A stretch of DNA of 64,000 nt from Bacillota bacterium (GCA_023390335.1 JAEWCZ010000017.1:1-64000), one strand, 5' to 3'; positions 47,135 through 55,330 are shown, counted from the stretch's first letter. The notes: generated by a model from the sequence alone, not told the origin. Numbers and translations are program-made.

Positions 47135-47803
47135 ATGAAGAAAAAAACTATAGCTTCTGTAGCATCAATAGTAACGGCTGCTTTTGTGGTCTTCGGTAGC
47201 TACTTCTATCAAGATGGTAACAAGACATCCGATAATGGGAAATCAAGTACATACAGTAGTATTCAGACAATGGAAAAGATTGAATTTCCGGATTCAATTA
47301 TAAACGTGTCGGGAGAAGGGATTGAGTCGTATGGATACATAAATGCTAATGTTACAAAGGTTACAGATGGCGACACTTTTCATGCTCAATATAAAGACAA
47401 GGAATACAAGGTCAGAATGCTTGATATAGATACTCCCGAGTCAGTTAAATCAGGTGTTAATCCACAACCTTTTTCCGGTGAGGCATCAGATTTAACTAAA
47501 GATACTCTTACAAATAAGTCGGTAAAACTAATTTTTGAAGAGGATACCACAGATCAGTATGGCAGACTTCTTGCTCATGTAGTTCTTAAGGACGGAAGCT
47601 TTTACAATGCTATGATGGTAAACGAGGGCTACGCTATTTCAGTATTTTATAGTCCTAACACACTTTTAAAGTCCTTTTACGATAAACTGCAAAATGATGC
47701 TATCACAGAGGAGAAGGGCTTCTGGAAACTGCCAGAAAACGCACGGCCTTTTGTTAAAAATCAGAAGGGGAAATATGTAGCATCCTACAAAAAAAGTAAA
47801 TAG
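47135..47803 (+). CDS. Thermonuclease (SNase)-family nuclease, membrane-anchored or secreted
   Basis: A 222-residue protein with an N-terminal Lys-rich segment and a hydrophobic stretch (about residues 5-24) acting as signal or anchor; no lipobox Cys is present. A Ser/Thr-rich linker leads to an SNase domain at about 70-205. Active-site motifs are present: VTKVTDGDTF, RMLDIDTPES (Arg94) and DQYGRLLAHV with the second Arg. It should degrade DNA or RNA outside the membrane. GAGAGG precedes ATG 47135. It is divergent from the response regulator. Confidence 0.9.
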   Translation: MKKKTIASVASIVTAAFVVFGSYFYQDGNKTSDNGKSSTYSSIQTMEKIEFPDSIINVSGEGIESYGYINANVTKVTDGDTFHAQYKDKEYKVRMLDIDTPESVKSGVNPQPFSGEASDLTKDTLTNKSVKLIFEEDTTDQYGRLLAHVVLKDGSFYNAMMVNEGYAISVFYSPNTLLKSFYDKLQNDAITEEKGFWKLPENARPFVKNQKGKYVASYKKSK

Positions 47804-47935
47804 CAAGAGAAATTAATCTGAATTTCACAAAATTTGGGACTTTAGAACTATTATATTGGTAAAATTTTTCTATATATTGTATAAGGATTTTTTGGTAATA
47901 TAATATTGAACATTAGCATTTCTCCTTTTTAGGGG

Positions 47936-47964
47936 CATGGAGCCCGTAGGCTCCATGTTTTTTT
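47936..47964 (+). terminator. Rho-independent terminator downstream of the SNase gene
   Basis: A perfect 9-bp stem CATGGAGCC/GGCTCCATG with loop CGTA is followed by seven T. It lies 132 bases past the nuclease stop; nothing else is evident in that gap. Confidence 0.88.
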
Positions 47965-48059
47965 GTGTCCTTTTTTTAATTAACAAATAAGTAAACATAA
48001 AGTATAAATATTCATATTATGTACTAAGAAATTAAAATAGCACGTAATAGGAGGTATTT

Positions 48060-48251
48060 ATGAACAGGTTGAGAAGCCCGGTTGCATGGGCAGCTTTTGT
48101 AGCCTTGGTATTGTTTGTACTAAAAACCTTTAACCTTCTTGCACCTATAGGCTTGAGCGAGGATAGTTTTAAGCAATTGACAACCCTTATTTTTGCTGCA
48201 CTAACGGCCTTTGGTATTTTTAACAACCCAACGAACAAAGATTCATTCTAG
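48060..48251 (+). CDS. Small holin-like membrane protein (phi LC3 holin family by appearance)
   Basis: A 63-residue protein with two hydrophobic stretches (about residues 8-24 and 38-52) and the C-terminal FGIFNNPTNKDSF. That ending resembles the GxxxDPTTKG close of phi LC3-type holins. AGGAGG precedes ATG 48060. There is no endolysin or other phage gene beside it, so it is an isolated holin or a small membrane protein of other function. Confidence 0.65.
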   Translation: MNRLRSPVAWAAFVALVLFVLKTFNLLAPIGLSEDSFKQLTTLIFAALTAFGIFNNPTNKDSF

Positions 48252-48258
48252 CAACATT

Positions 48259-48565
48259 AGGGGCGGTTGCAAAACAGAAAGTTTTTTGTTTTAACACTTG
48301 TACTCCCGTATAAAATTGTATCAATGATTGCTTCCAAGATATTTGCAAGTGTTTGTAGCGGCTCATCATAGGATATTTTACCGTCGCTCACATTCATCGT
48401 CCATGATTCATTGTTTCGCTACCCCCTACATCGTGTAGGGGGTCCGGTAAAATATCCATGTTCGCCGACAAACATCTGCAAATATCTTTAACCAAGCTTC
48501 CATTGATACAATTCTTACTCACGTACAGGCTAGAAAAGATAAAAACTAATTTTGCAACAACCCCT
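48259..48565. repeat. 307-bp imperfect palindrome with 16-bp terminal inverted repeats (MITE-like or structured element)
   Basis: The ends AGGGGCGGTTGCAAAA and TTTTGCAACAACCCCT are inverted repeats matching at 14 of 16 positions. Inside, both arms align along about 120 bases. Matching blocks include ATTGTATCAATG, AGATATTTGCA, TGTTTGT and GGATATTTTACCG against their complements, and the central loop carries a perfect hairpin ACCCCCTACA/TGTAGGGGGT. There is no reading frame of note. The element fills most of the gap between the holin-like gene and tsaD (48252-48642). I saw no clear target-site duplication. It may be a miniature transposable element or a long RNA hairpin. Confidence 0.8.
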
Positions 48566-48642
48566 GGTCTTTTCCCAATCCTTGATTAATGAAGTTCATT
48601 AAGCTATGATAAAATAAAGCATATAAAGTCGGAGGAAAATAG

Positions 48643-49692
48643 ATGGATACACTTATTCTTGGTATAGAGAGCAGCTGTGATGAAACCGCTGCTGCAGTTA
48701 TAAAAAATGGAAGATATATAATGTCAAATGTTATTTCATCTCAAATAGATCTACACAAAAAGTATGGTGGAGTTGTTCCAGAAATCGCATCAAGGAAGCA
48801 TGTAGAGTTGATTATGCCGGTTGTTCATCAAGCACTGGAGGAGGCGGGTGTTTCCTTAAAGGAAATTGATGCAGTAGGTGTTACGTATGGGCCCGGCTTG
48901 GTAGGAGCTCTACTTGTAGGTTTAACTGCGGCTAAGGCCATTGCATTTGCTGCCAACAAGCCACTTGTGGGAGTACATCACATAGAAGGACATATTGCGG
49001 CAAACTATTTGCAGGAGCCGGAGTTGGAACCACCTTTCATATGTCTGGTAGCTTCCGGCGGACACAGTCATATTGTCCACGTTAAAAGCTACAGCGAATT
49101 TGAAATTCTGGGGCAGACCAGGGATGATGCCGCGGGTGAAGCTTTTGATAAGATTTCCAGAGCTATTGGACTAGGGTATCCGGGAGGTCCTTTAATTGAT
49201 AAGAATGCACTAACCGGAAACAGCAAAGCAATTCAATTTCCACGTGTTACCTTCGATGACGGTTCACTAGACTTTAGTTTTAGTGGTCTCAAAACCGCAG
49301 TTTTGAATTACCTCAACAGAATGGAGCAAACCGGGGAGCAGATTAATATCCCTGATGTAGCAGCAAGCTTTCAGCAGGCAGTTGTGGATGTTTTAGTGAG
49401 AAATACCATAGCAGCAGCAAAAATGAAGAACATTGACAAAATAGCATTAGCAGGCGGAGTTGCCGCAAATACACAACTGAGAAATGATATGAAGCTTACA
49501 GCCGAAAAACAAGGTATCAAGGTAATGTATCCGGGCTTAATACTTTGTACTGATAACGCCGCTATGATAGGTTGTGCTGCCTACTACGAGTTTATAAATG
49601 GAAAAAGAGCAGGTATGGATTTAAATGCTGTTCCGGGATTAAAGTTATCCACAAGTATTTCCAAAAACAAGAATGGGCCCCTTTCACAGTGA
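48643..49692 (+). CDS. tsaD: tRNA N6-adenosine threonylcarbamoyltransferase TsaD
   Basis: A 349-residue protein of the Kae1/Qri7/TsaD family. It has GIESSCDETAAAV at the N-terminus, the iron-binding HIEGH at residues 113-117, VASGGHSHIV, a DDAAGEAFDK loop and the C-terminal CTDNAAMIGC. It is the catalytic subunit that attaches the threonylcarbamoyl group to A37 of tRNA with TsaB and TsaE, encoded at 27801-28979. CGGAGG precedes ATG 48643. Confidence 0.97.
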   Translation: MDTLILGIESSCDETAAAVIKNGRYIMSNVISSQIDLHKKYGGVVPEIASRKHVELIMPVVHQALEEAGVSLKEIDAVGVTYGPGLVGALLVGLTAAKAIAFAANKPLVGVHHIEGHIAANYLQEPELEPPFICLVASGGHSHIVHVKSYSEFEILGQTRDDAAGEAFDKISRAIGLGYPGGPLIDKNALTGNSKAIQFPRVTFDDGSLDFSFSGLKTAVLNYLNRMEQTGEQINIPDVAASFQQAVVDVLVRNTIAAAKMKNIDKIALAGGVAANTQLRNDMKLTAEKQGIKVMYPGLILCTDNAAMIGCAAYYEFINGKRAGMDLNAVPGLKLSTSISKNKNGPLSQ

Positions 49693-49789
49693 TATTAGTA
49701 AGTAGAACCGTATTACAATATTTTACACTATTTTTATAATCACCGTTAAACCCTGTAAACTTAGGTGTTGTGGCCTTTGAAGTCTTATA

Positions 49790-49909
49790 TGTGAATAAAA
49801 AACTGTGAATAATTTATAGAATCTGTGGAAACTCGGTAGAACATTTGGGAAATAAGTGTTTGAGACTTGTGGATAATTTTGTGGATAGTGTGGATAAGTT
49901 TGTGGTTAA
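49790..49909. other. Cluster of seven DnaA-box-like nonamers
   Basis: Starting at 49790, 49804, 49824, 49868, 49880, 49889 and 49901 are TGTGAATAA, TGTGAATAA, TGTGGAAAC, TGTGGATAA, TGTGGATAG, TGTGGATAA and TGTGGTTAA. Two are perfect complements of the DnaA box TTATCCACA and the others differ by one or two bases; all point the same way. The site lies between tsaD and a convergent gene, away from any dnaA. It could be a DnaA-binding cluster used for titration or replication control, not an origin. Confidence 0.6.
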
Positions 49910-49939
49910 CTGTTCTAAAATTCAGGAAATGTAATAGCT

Positions 49940-49973
49940 AGAAATAAAATACAAGCAGGTGATTACCTGCTTG
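49940..49973 (-). terminator. Terminator overlapping the end of the transglycosylase gene
   Basis: A perfect 9-bp stem CAAGCAGGT/ACCTGCTTG with loop GATT is followed on the minus strand by TATTTTATTTC. The stop codon lies inside the stem. Confidence 0.75.
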
Positions 49974-50670
49974 TTGACATTTTATACTGATTAAAATATT
50001 CTGTGACATTTTTTACATAATTTTGGGTTTCCGTATAGGGTGGAATTCCACCGTATTTGTCCACACTGTTTGGGCCGGCATTATATGCTGCCAAGGCAAG
50101 ACTTAGGTTTCCATTGAATCTTTCCAATTGGTTTTTTAAATAACGGGTTCCACCATCAATGTTTTGTGCAATATCAAAGGGGTCCTTTATGCCAAGTCCG
50201 TCTGCAGTACCGGGCATAAGTTGCATTAAGCCTTCTGCTCCTGCGTTAGAAATGGCAGTAGGGTCAAAGGAGGATTCCTGCTTAATGACTGCTCTAATTA
50301 ATTCTTTGTCTACTCCGTACTTTGCCGAGGCATTGTCAATACTTGAATTGATTACATTCATCAGTTCAGTTACATCTGTGGGTATATAAGCTTTTGAATT
50401 TGCCAGAGCTGTACGAGCTTTTAAAATGTTACTTGTACTACTGTTATCAAGCTGACCAAGTAAGTCTGTCAGTGACGTATCCTTCAAAGAGTTAGCTTCA
50501 AGTCCGTTGATGGAATTAACCAAACCCTGCTGGGTTACGTCATCAAGATATTTCTGAAAGGGAATATCTGAACCGCTGGAGTTTCCTGCATTCATTCCGG
50601 GAATTCCAGCCAGCCTGTTTTCTATCTCTGCCAGTTTTTGTTTGAAAATTGCATCTATATCTATATTCAT
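49963..50670 (-). CDS. Lytic transglycosylase (SLT domain)
   Basis: A 235-residue protein whose C-terminal about 125 residues form an SLT domain. The catalytic Glu132 is in IKQESSF, followed by GAEGLMQLMPGTA, GTRYLKNQL and ALAAYNAGP. The N-terminal half is low-complexity (Asn, Ser, Gly) with no signal peptide or membrane helix, as in some transglycosylases exported by the flagellar route or acting at sporulation. AGGTGATC precedes ATG 50670. It would cleave peptidoglycan glycan strands. Confidence 0.88.
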   Translation of the reverse strand: MNIDIDAIFKQKLAEIENRLAGIPGMNAGNSSGSDIPFQKYLDDVTQQGLVNSINGLEANSLKDTSLTDLLGQLDNSSTSNILKARTALANSKAYIPTDVTELMNVINSSIDNASAKYGVDKELIRAVIKQESSFDPTAISNAGAEGLMQLMPGTADGLGIKDPFDIAQNIDGGTRYLKNQLERFNGNLSLALAAYNAGPNSVDKYGGIPPYTETQNYVKNVTEYFNQYKMSTSR

Positions 50671-50777
50671 ATGATCACCTAACTACATTTCATTTGTAAG
50701 TATAAACTATAATAATTATATCGGTATAACTGTATAAATATTTAATAGACATTTTAAAGGTTTGAATATATGCTGCA

Positions 50778-51083
50778 TTATGATATTAGTATTTTTTTAC
50801 TGAATTTTGAACAAGGGTTCCTGTTTGTACCATCAAAATGTCTTTCTGAGAAGAGCTTGCATCGGCCTACATTTTCATTTGGAGAGTCAATATGTACAAT
50901 AAAATTCTCACAGTGAATACATTTAAGGCTAACGTCTTTTGAAGCGGTTAAAACGGTACTCTCCTTATATCTGAAACAAACGTAATCCGATGTTACAACC
51001 CCGTGGTATTTGCATAATATATCATTTGTCAGATGCAGGGATAAACCTCTCTCACAGCTTTTGCAGCACTTCTTATGTTTCAT
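50778..51083 (-). CDS. Cys-rich small protein, probable zinc binder, function unknown
   Basis: A 101-residue protein I do not recognise. Ten cysteines are arranged as CCKSC, LCKYH, YVCFRY, KCIHC, GRCKLF and NPCSKF; several CxxC pairs suggest a zinc-ribbon or rubredoxin-like knuckle. There is no signal peptide. GGAGG lies nine bases before ATG 51083, so the gene is probably real. It is monocistronic between the transglycosylase and the DUF402 gene. Confidence 0.65.
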   Translation of the reverse strand: MKHKKCCKSCERGLSLHLTNDILCKYHGVVTSDYVCFRYKESTVLTASKDVSLKCIHCENFIVHIDSPNENVGRCKLFSERHFDGTNRNPCSKFSKKILIS

Positions 51084-51271
51084 AAATAAAAACCTCCGTG
51101 ACCCGAACTGCCATAAAAATAAAATAATTTACTACATTATAGCACTAACTGTTAGAGAAGTGACAAAATGGGAAATACATTTAGCATATAATAATATATA
51201 GATACTTCAAAAATAAGTTTTTGTAATGTATAATAACCATAAGAATTTTTTAATTAAAATTAGGAGATAAA

Positions 51272-51754
51272 ATGAATAAGCCAAGCATATTTCGAACCAG
51301 ATATATCCCATTTGAGACTGTTGATATTTCAAGTGATGAGCTTTTATACAGAGATGAGGAATTATTAATTACAAGATGGCAGGCAATTAAGCCAAGAAAG
51401 GATATTTCCGGCGGGATTTCATATACTTTTTTGAAAGAAGGAATTAAGATCAGTCGTTTCTACGACGCAGACAAAAGGTTTGCTTATTGGTATTGTGATA
51501 TAATTAATGTTGAATATGATTGTGATAAAGACAGGTTTACGTTGATAGATTTACTTCTGGATGTGAAGCTTATGCCGGATGGGACTATGAAAGTACTTGA
51601 TGCCGACGAGCTTGCGGAAGCACTGGAAAAAGGACTGATAACCCAGGAACAGGCGTGCAGTTCACTTAAAAAAATGGATAGTATTTTACAAAAGATTTAT
51701 AATGGTGTTTTTCCACCTGAAATATGTATGGACGAAAGATACTGGCAGGTTTAG
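51272..51754 (+). CDS. DUF402 (FomD-like) domain protein
   Basis: A 160-residue protein whose segment RFYDADKRFAYWYCDIIN and the Asp-rich FTLIDLLLDVKLMPDGTMKVLD fit the DUF402 barrel. FomD-type members hydrolyse nucleotide-linked substrates with divalent metal. A helical tail (DADELAEALEKGLITQEQA) follows, also typical. AGGAG precedes ATG 51272. It is followed by the PHP gene 41 nt later, probably in one transcript. Confidence 0.8.
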   Translation: MNKPSIFRTRYIPFETVDISSDELLYRDEELLITRWQAIKPRKDISGGISYTFLKEGIKISRFYDADKRFAYWYCDIINVEYDCDKDRFTLIDLLLDVKLMPDGTMKVLDADELAEALEKGLITQEQACSSLKKMDSILQKIYNGVFPPEICMDERYWQV

Positions 51755-51795
51755 TTAAGGGATATCCCAATTACTTTAAACACGGAGATGATTGG

Positions 51796-52653
51796 ATGGA
51801 AAAAATTATAGATTTGCATACGCATAGTACAGCATCAGATGGAAGTATGAGCCCTGAAGAACTTGTTCGACATGCAAAGGCTATAGGGCTTGCAGCAGTG
51901 GCGTTAACCGATCATGATACTGTGGATGGCGTTGAAGAGGCTATCAAGGAAGGAAAACGGTCAGGCGTTGAAGTTATACCCGGGATAGAAATAAGCGTCA
52001 GATATAAACCTGAAATGCATATTCTAGGCTTGTTTCCCGATGGTGATAATTATCTGAATATCCGTTCTGAGCTATTGACTGTAAAGAAGGGCAGAGAAGA
52101 CAGAAACAAAAAAATCATTAATAGGCTTAACGAGTTGGGGCTTGAAATTACAGAGGATGAAGTAAAGAATGTTGCTATGGGTGATATTACCGGACGACCC
52201 CATATAGCAAGAGTTCTGGTGGCAAAAGGGTATGTAAAAACCTTTGACGAAGCCTTTGATATTTATTTGAGTAAGGAAGGTCTTGCATATTTTCAGAGAT
52301 TTGAGCTTGAACCTGAAGATGGAATTAAGGCTATAAGAAAGGCGGGGGGGATACCTGTTATTGCCCACCCTGTGTTTTTAAGAAAAAATTATAATGAAAT
52401 GGACAAGTTGCTGGAAGAGCTTAAAGAATATGGCCTTGCGGGTATAGAAGCTTATTATAGTGAAAATACTAAAGAGGATACAGGTAATTTCCTAAGACTT
52501 GCTATTAAGCATGAATTGGTTGTGACCGGAGGCAGCGATTTTCATGGAGATTTTAAACCCAGAATTGAGCTGGGGTGCGGAAAAGGCGGTCTCAAGGTTC
52601 CGTATGAATTGTTGGATAAACTAAGGGAATATCAGAATAACATGAACAGATAG
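51796..52653 (+). CDS. PHP-domain metal-dependent phosphoesterase (TrpH/YciV-like)
   Basis: A 285-residue protein with the four PHP metal motifs: DLHTHSTASDG (His8, His10), LTDHDTVDG, PGIEIS and late GSDFHG, plus VIAHP. Relatives hydrolyse 3',5'-nucleoside bisphosphates or short oligonucleotides from the 5' end. The longer frame from 51724 overlaps the DUF402 gene; ATG 51796 with GGAGA upstream gives the normal start right before the PHP core. Confidence 0.88.
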   Translation: MEKIIDLHTHSTASDGSMSPEELVRHAKAIGLAAVALTDHDTVDGVEEAIKEGKRSGVEVIPGIEISVRYKPEMHILGLFPDGDNYLNIRSELLTVKKGREDRNKKIINRLNELGLEITEDEVKNVAMGDITGRPHIARVLVAKGYVKTFDEAFDIYLSKEGLAYFQRFELEPEDGIKAIRKAGGIPVIAHPVFLRKNYNEMDKLLEELKEYGLAGIEAYYSENTKEDTGNFLRLAIKHELVVTGGSDFHGDFKPRIELGCGKGGLKVPYELLDKLREYQNNMNR

Positions 52654-52658
52654 GTTAC

Positions 52659-52722
52659 TTGACCTTTTTGTTCTTGTAGTGATATAATTAATTTCAGCCC
52701 TTTCCCAAAAGGGTTATTTTTA
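52659..52722 (+). promoter_or_regulatory. smpB promoter followed by a terminator-like hairpin in the leader
   Basis: TTGACC at 52659, an 18-base spacer and an extended -10 (TGA-TATAAT at 52683) form a good promoter. At 52696-52715 an 8-bp stem (AGCCCTTT/AAAGGGTT) is followed by ATTTTTATCTTT. The hairpin ends upstream of smpB but downstream of the promoter, so it could attenuate smpB, or simply end transcripts arriving from the PHP gene. Confidence 0.55.
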
Positions 52723-52771
52723 TCTTTATGAAATTTAGTATTAATTAAAATTAGCAGTGGGCGGTAAGAAA

Positions 52772-53236
52772 ATGGTTAAGGAAGCAGTTAAGATTGTTGC
52801 TCAAAATAAAAAAGCTCGACATGATTACTTTATCGAAGAAGCGATAGAGGCAGGCATTGTGCTGTCAGGAACAGAGGTAAAGTCTGTCAGACAAGGCAAG
52901 CTCAATTTAAAGGAGAGCTACGCTTCTATAGTTGATGGTGAAGTTATTCTCTGTGGAATGCATATAAGTCCTTATGAACAAGGTAATATTTTTAATAAAG
53001 ATCCCTTACGTGACAGGAAACTTCTTTTGCATAAGTCTGAAATAAACAGGCTTATAGGGTTGACTCAGCAAAAGGGTTTTACGTTGGTACCTATTCAGGC
53101 ATACCTAAAACATGGTATGGTTAAAATAGAGTTGGGCGTTGCACGTGGTAAAAAACTGTACGACAAAAGAGATGATATTGCAGCTCGAGATGCTAAGAGA
53201 GAAATTGACAGAAAGCTAAAAGAACAGTTTAGGTAA
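52772..53236 (+). CDS. smpB: SsrA-binding protein SmpB
   Basis: A 154-residue oligonucleotide-binding-fold protein. It has NKKARHDYFIEEAIEAGIVLSGTEVKS at the front (only partly quoted in standard motifs: GTEVKSVR), then SYASI, KLLLHKSEI and the basic C-terminal tail KKLYDKRDDIAARDAKREI that acts in the ribosomal A site. ATG 52772 is preferred; GTG 52757 adds only GGKK and overlaps a GGGCGG sequence that may serve as the binding site. The partner RNA gene ssrA lies 183 nt downstream. Confidence 0.96.
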   Translation: MVKEAVKIVAQNKKARHDYFIEEAIEAGIVLSGTEVKSVRQGKLNLKESYASIVDGEVILCGMHISPYEQGNIFNKDPLRDRKLLLHKSEINRLIGLTQQKGFTLVPIQAYLKHGMVKIELGVARGKKLYDKRDDIAARDAKREIDRKLKEQFR

Positions 53237-53419
53237 TACATGTAAATTTACCATAAAACAGAGGTTGTAGTTATATAGAACAGGTGGTATTATAGTAATC
53301 TGATTATTGATAATTTAATATTGTTTAATAGCTTATTTCTTCGCCTTTAATTTATTAATTTAATCTGTTACAATTTATTTATAGGTCAGTATTTATTGGC
53401 TCTATAATATTTTATACAT

Positions 53420-53839
53420 GGGGGCGTAATGGTTTCGACGGGATTGTTGAGCCTTGATAAGCGGGTAGAGGATTCTCGTGGGCCTCTTAAAAAACGAGAA
53501 CTTAAATTTAAACGCTAAAAACGATAATTTCGCTTTAGCTGCTGCCTAATGGCAGCCCGTCAGTCCCAGGTTGCTGCACCTGGGGGCACTGGCGTCGATA
53601 AGTCAGCCCTTTTGCATAGGAAGGTTAAATGCTAGCACTGATTTGGCTGTAGCCTTGAGCCGAATCGGAACTTAAAGGCTACCGAAAGTGGCACCCTGCC
53701 TGTAGGGGTCCATCGTAGGGAAACGCAGGGTTCAAGTCCCGCAAGGGATACTGAACAATGTACAAATTACAGGCTACACCCGTAGAAGTTCTTGAGGATA
53801 TGGTTTCGGACAGGGGTTCGACTCCCCTCGCCTCCACCA
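53420..53839 (+). ncRNA. ssrA: Transfer-messenger RNA (tmRNA)
   Basis: The 5' GGGGGCG pairs with the 3' CGCCTCC before ACCA, and the start continues with the invariant TAATGGTTTCGACGG. The T arm (GGGGTTCGACTCCCC) and CCA are encoded at the 3' end. The resume codon GCT at 53514 begins the tag AKNDNFALAAA, which ends in TAA at 53549. At 420 nt it is slightly long. It rescues stalled ribosomes with SmpB and marks products for ClpXP, encoded 14 kb upstream. The 3' end is the insertion point of the mobile element that follows. Confidence 0.97.
53760..53839. other. Inferred left attachment site of the integrated element at the ssrA 3' end
   Basis: The serine recombinase frame on the minus strand runs 73 bases into ssrA, and foreign-looking genes begin right after CCA at 53839. 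Use of the ssrA 3' end as attB is well known. The core sequence and the right end cannot be seen because the element leaves the window. Confidence 0.5.
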
Positions 53840-55314
53840 TCAAAGCTAACAATTGTGTCAGTTTCGATATGATTATCGAAAACGACAATGCGGCAAACAT
53901 AAGTCTGGATGATCCGTTTCTGATCTTCCAGGCTTTTGTTTTTTATATCGGCATCTTGACTGAGGTAGTAGTAAATCTGATCTCTGGATGGGGAATTGAT
54001 TTCAGCCTGTCGCTTTGCTTCCTCGATCCTGATTACCAGAGCTGACTTTCTTGCCTCCAATTCGTCCATTTTCTGCTTCATGGAGGGGTGAAACATGCCG
54101 TTGGCAATTGCATTTACAGTATTATTTATCTTTGTTTGAATTCCTGCTAGTTCATTTTCAAACTCTTTAATGTTGTTTGAAATTTCAGTGGAACGGGACA
54201 TTGCATATTCGGAAAGCATATCAGCCATTCTTTCAATAGCACCCGGAGCGAAAATTTCATTATAAAGTTGGTCGATGACAACGTTCTCTACAAAATCAGC
54301 ACCAATGGATTTCATGTTGCAGGTATGATTCCTGTACCGTGTACCGCAGGTATAACACCTATATTTACTTTTGTTTCTTCCTGCAAACTTTCTTTGACCG
54401 TACATACCACCATTACATTCCCCACAAAAAACAAGACCACTCAAAAGGTAAGTTTCCTTTGCGGAGTTGGCGGCCCTGGCACGTTTATTTCCGTTCATCT
54501 TTTTACTCACCTCATTCCATAATTCCTTTGAAATAATAGCAGGCATTCCGTTTTCCACCCGGATTATATCTTTATCAGACTTTGAACTGTGGTTATTACG
54601 CTTGCCTCCGGCTTTGCTAACAGTACGGTTGAAAATATATGTACCGGTATATTTCTCATTTCTCAGAATATCGTGGAGACTGTTCTTGCCGAAGGAGCGG
54701 CCGGACTTGCTCCTGTAGCCCTCACGGTTCATGGTGTCAATTATCTCATTGTAGCTTTGCCCTGAAGCGTACATTTCAAATATGGTTCTTATAATCCTTG
54801 ATTCAGATTCATTTACAGCATAGCTTTTGTCAGGAAGCACATCGTAACCAAGAGGCGGAGTACCTCCGTTGTGCCTGCATTGTAGGGCAGTTTCCTTCAT
54901 GCCCTTCATAACTTCACGGGCAAGGTTTGCACTGTAGTACTCGGCCATGCCTTCCAAGACTGATTCAAGAATGATACTCTCGGGGCTGTCATCCAGATTT
55001 TCCAGAACAGATATAAGCTTCACACCGTTCTTTTTAAGCTGTCTTTTGTAGAAGGCAGAATCGTACCTGTCACGGCTAAACCTGTCCAGCTTGTGGACTA
55101 TAACAGCGTTGAACAGACCTGCAGCACTGTCTTTCATCATTTGCAAGAACTGTGGCCTGTTGTCAGTGGTTGCGGATCGGGCCTCGTCAGAATATATTTT
55201 TACTATGCTGTAACCGTTTCTTTGGGCATATTCATTAATGGCCCTTACCTGTGCATCAATAGATTCCTCTCTTTGGTTGTCGCTTGAATATCTTGCATAA
55301 ATAGCAGCTATCAT
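53767..55314 (-). CDS. Large serine recombinase (integrase) of the ssrA element
   Basis: A 515-residue recombinase. The N-terminal resolvase domain has AIYARYSSDNQ with the catalytic Ser at about 10, and HKLDRFSRDRYD. The recombinase domain is at about 165-280 (GTPPLGYDV, LHDILRNEKYTGTY). A zinc ribbon follows (FCGEC...YRCYTCGTRYRNHTC), then a coiled coil near 390-430. ATG 55314 is six bases after GGAGGTG; longer starts cross into the upstream gene's ribosome-binding area. The last about 23 codons are antisense to the ssrA 3' end, so the native C-terminus was probably altered on integration. It should integrate and excise the element and is under the LexA-like box at 55861. Confidence 0.93.
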   Translation of the reverse strand: MIAAIYARYSSDNQREESIDAQVRAINEYAQRNGYSIVKIYSDEARSATTDNRPQFLQMMKDSAAGLFNAVIVHKLDRFSRDRYDSAFYKRQLKKNGVKLISVLENLDDSPESIILESVLEGMAEYYSANLAREVMKGMKETALQCRHNGGTPPLGYDVLPDKSYAVNESESRIIRTIFEMYASGQSYNEIIDTMNREGYRSKSGRSFGKNSLHDILRNEKYTGTYIFNRTVSKAGGKRNNHSSKSDKDIIRVENGMPAIISKELWNEVSKKMNGNKRARAANSAKETYLLSGLVFCGECNGGMYGQRKFAGRNKSKYRCYTCGTRYRNHTCNMKSIGADFVENVVIDQLYNEIFAPGAIERMADMLSEYAMSRSTEISNNIKEFENELAGIQTKINNTVNAIANGMFHPSMKQKMDELEARKSALVIRIEEAKRQAEINSPSRDQIYYYLSQDADIKNKSLEDQKRIIQTYVCRIVVFDNHIETDTIVSFDGGGEGSRTPVRNHILKNFYGCSL

Positions 55315-55330
55315 AACATACACCTCCATG

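Noticed and set aside
48060..48565. Prophage remnant between the nuclease and tsaD
   Set aside because: Only one holin-like frame and a non-coding palindrome are present; no structural, replication or lysogeny genes.
49790..49909. Interpretation of the DnaA-box cluster as the chromosome origin
   Set aside because: No dnaA, dnaN, rpmH or other origin neighbours are present and no typical AT-rich unwinding element with DnaA-trio was recognised next to the boxes.
53725..53742. T-arm-like sequence inside ssrA, considered as a relic of an earlier insertion
   Set aside because: The stem is imperfect and tmRNA pseudoknot and helix regions often contain such pairs; the complete 3' end at 53839 is sufficient.
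53758..54045. Plus-strand frame across the ssrA 3' end and the recombinase gene
   Set aside because: It starts inside the tmRNA and runs antisense to the recombinase zinc-ribbon/coiled-coil region; it is a chance frame.
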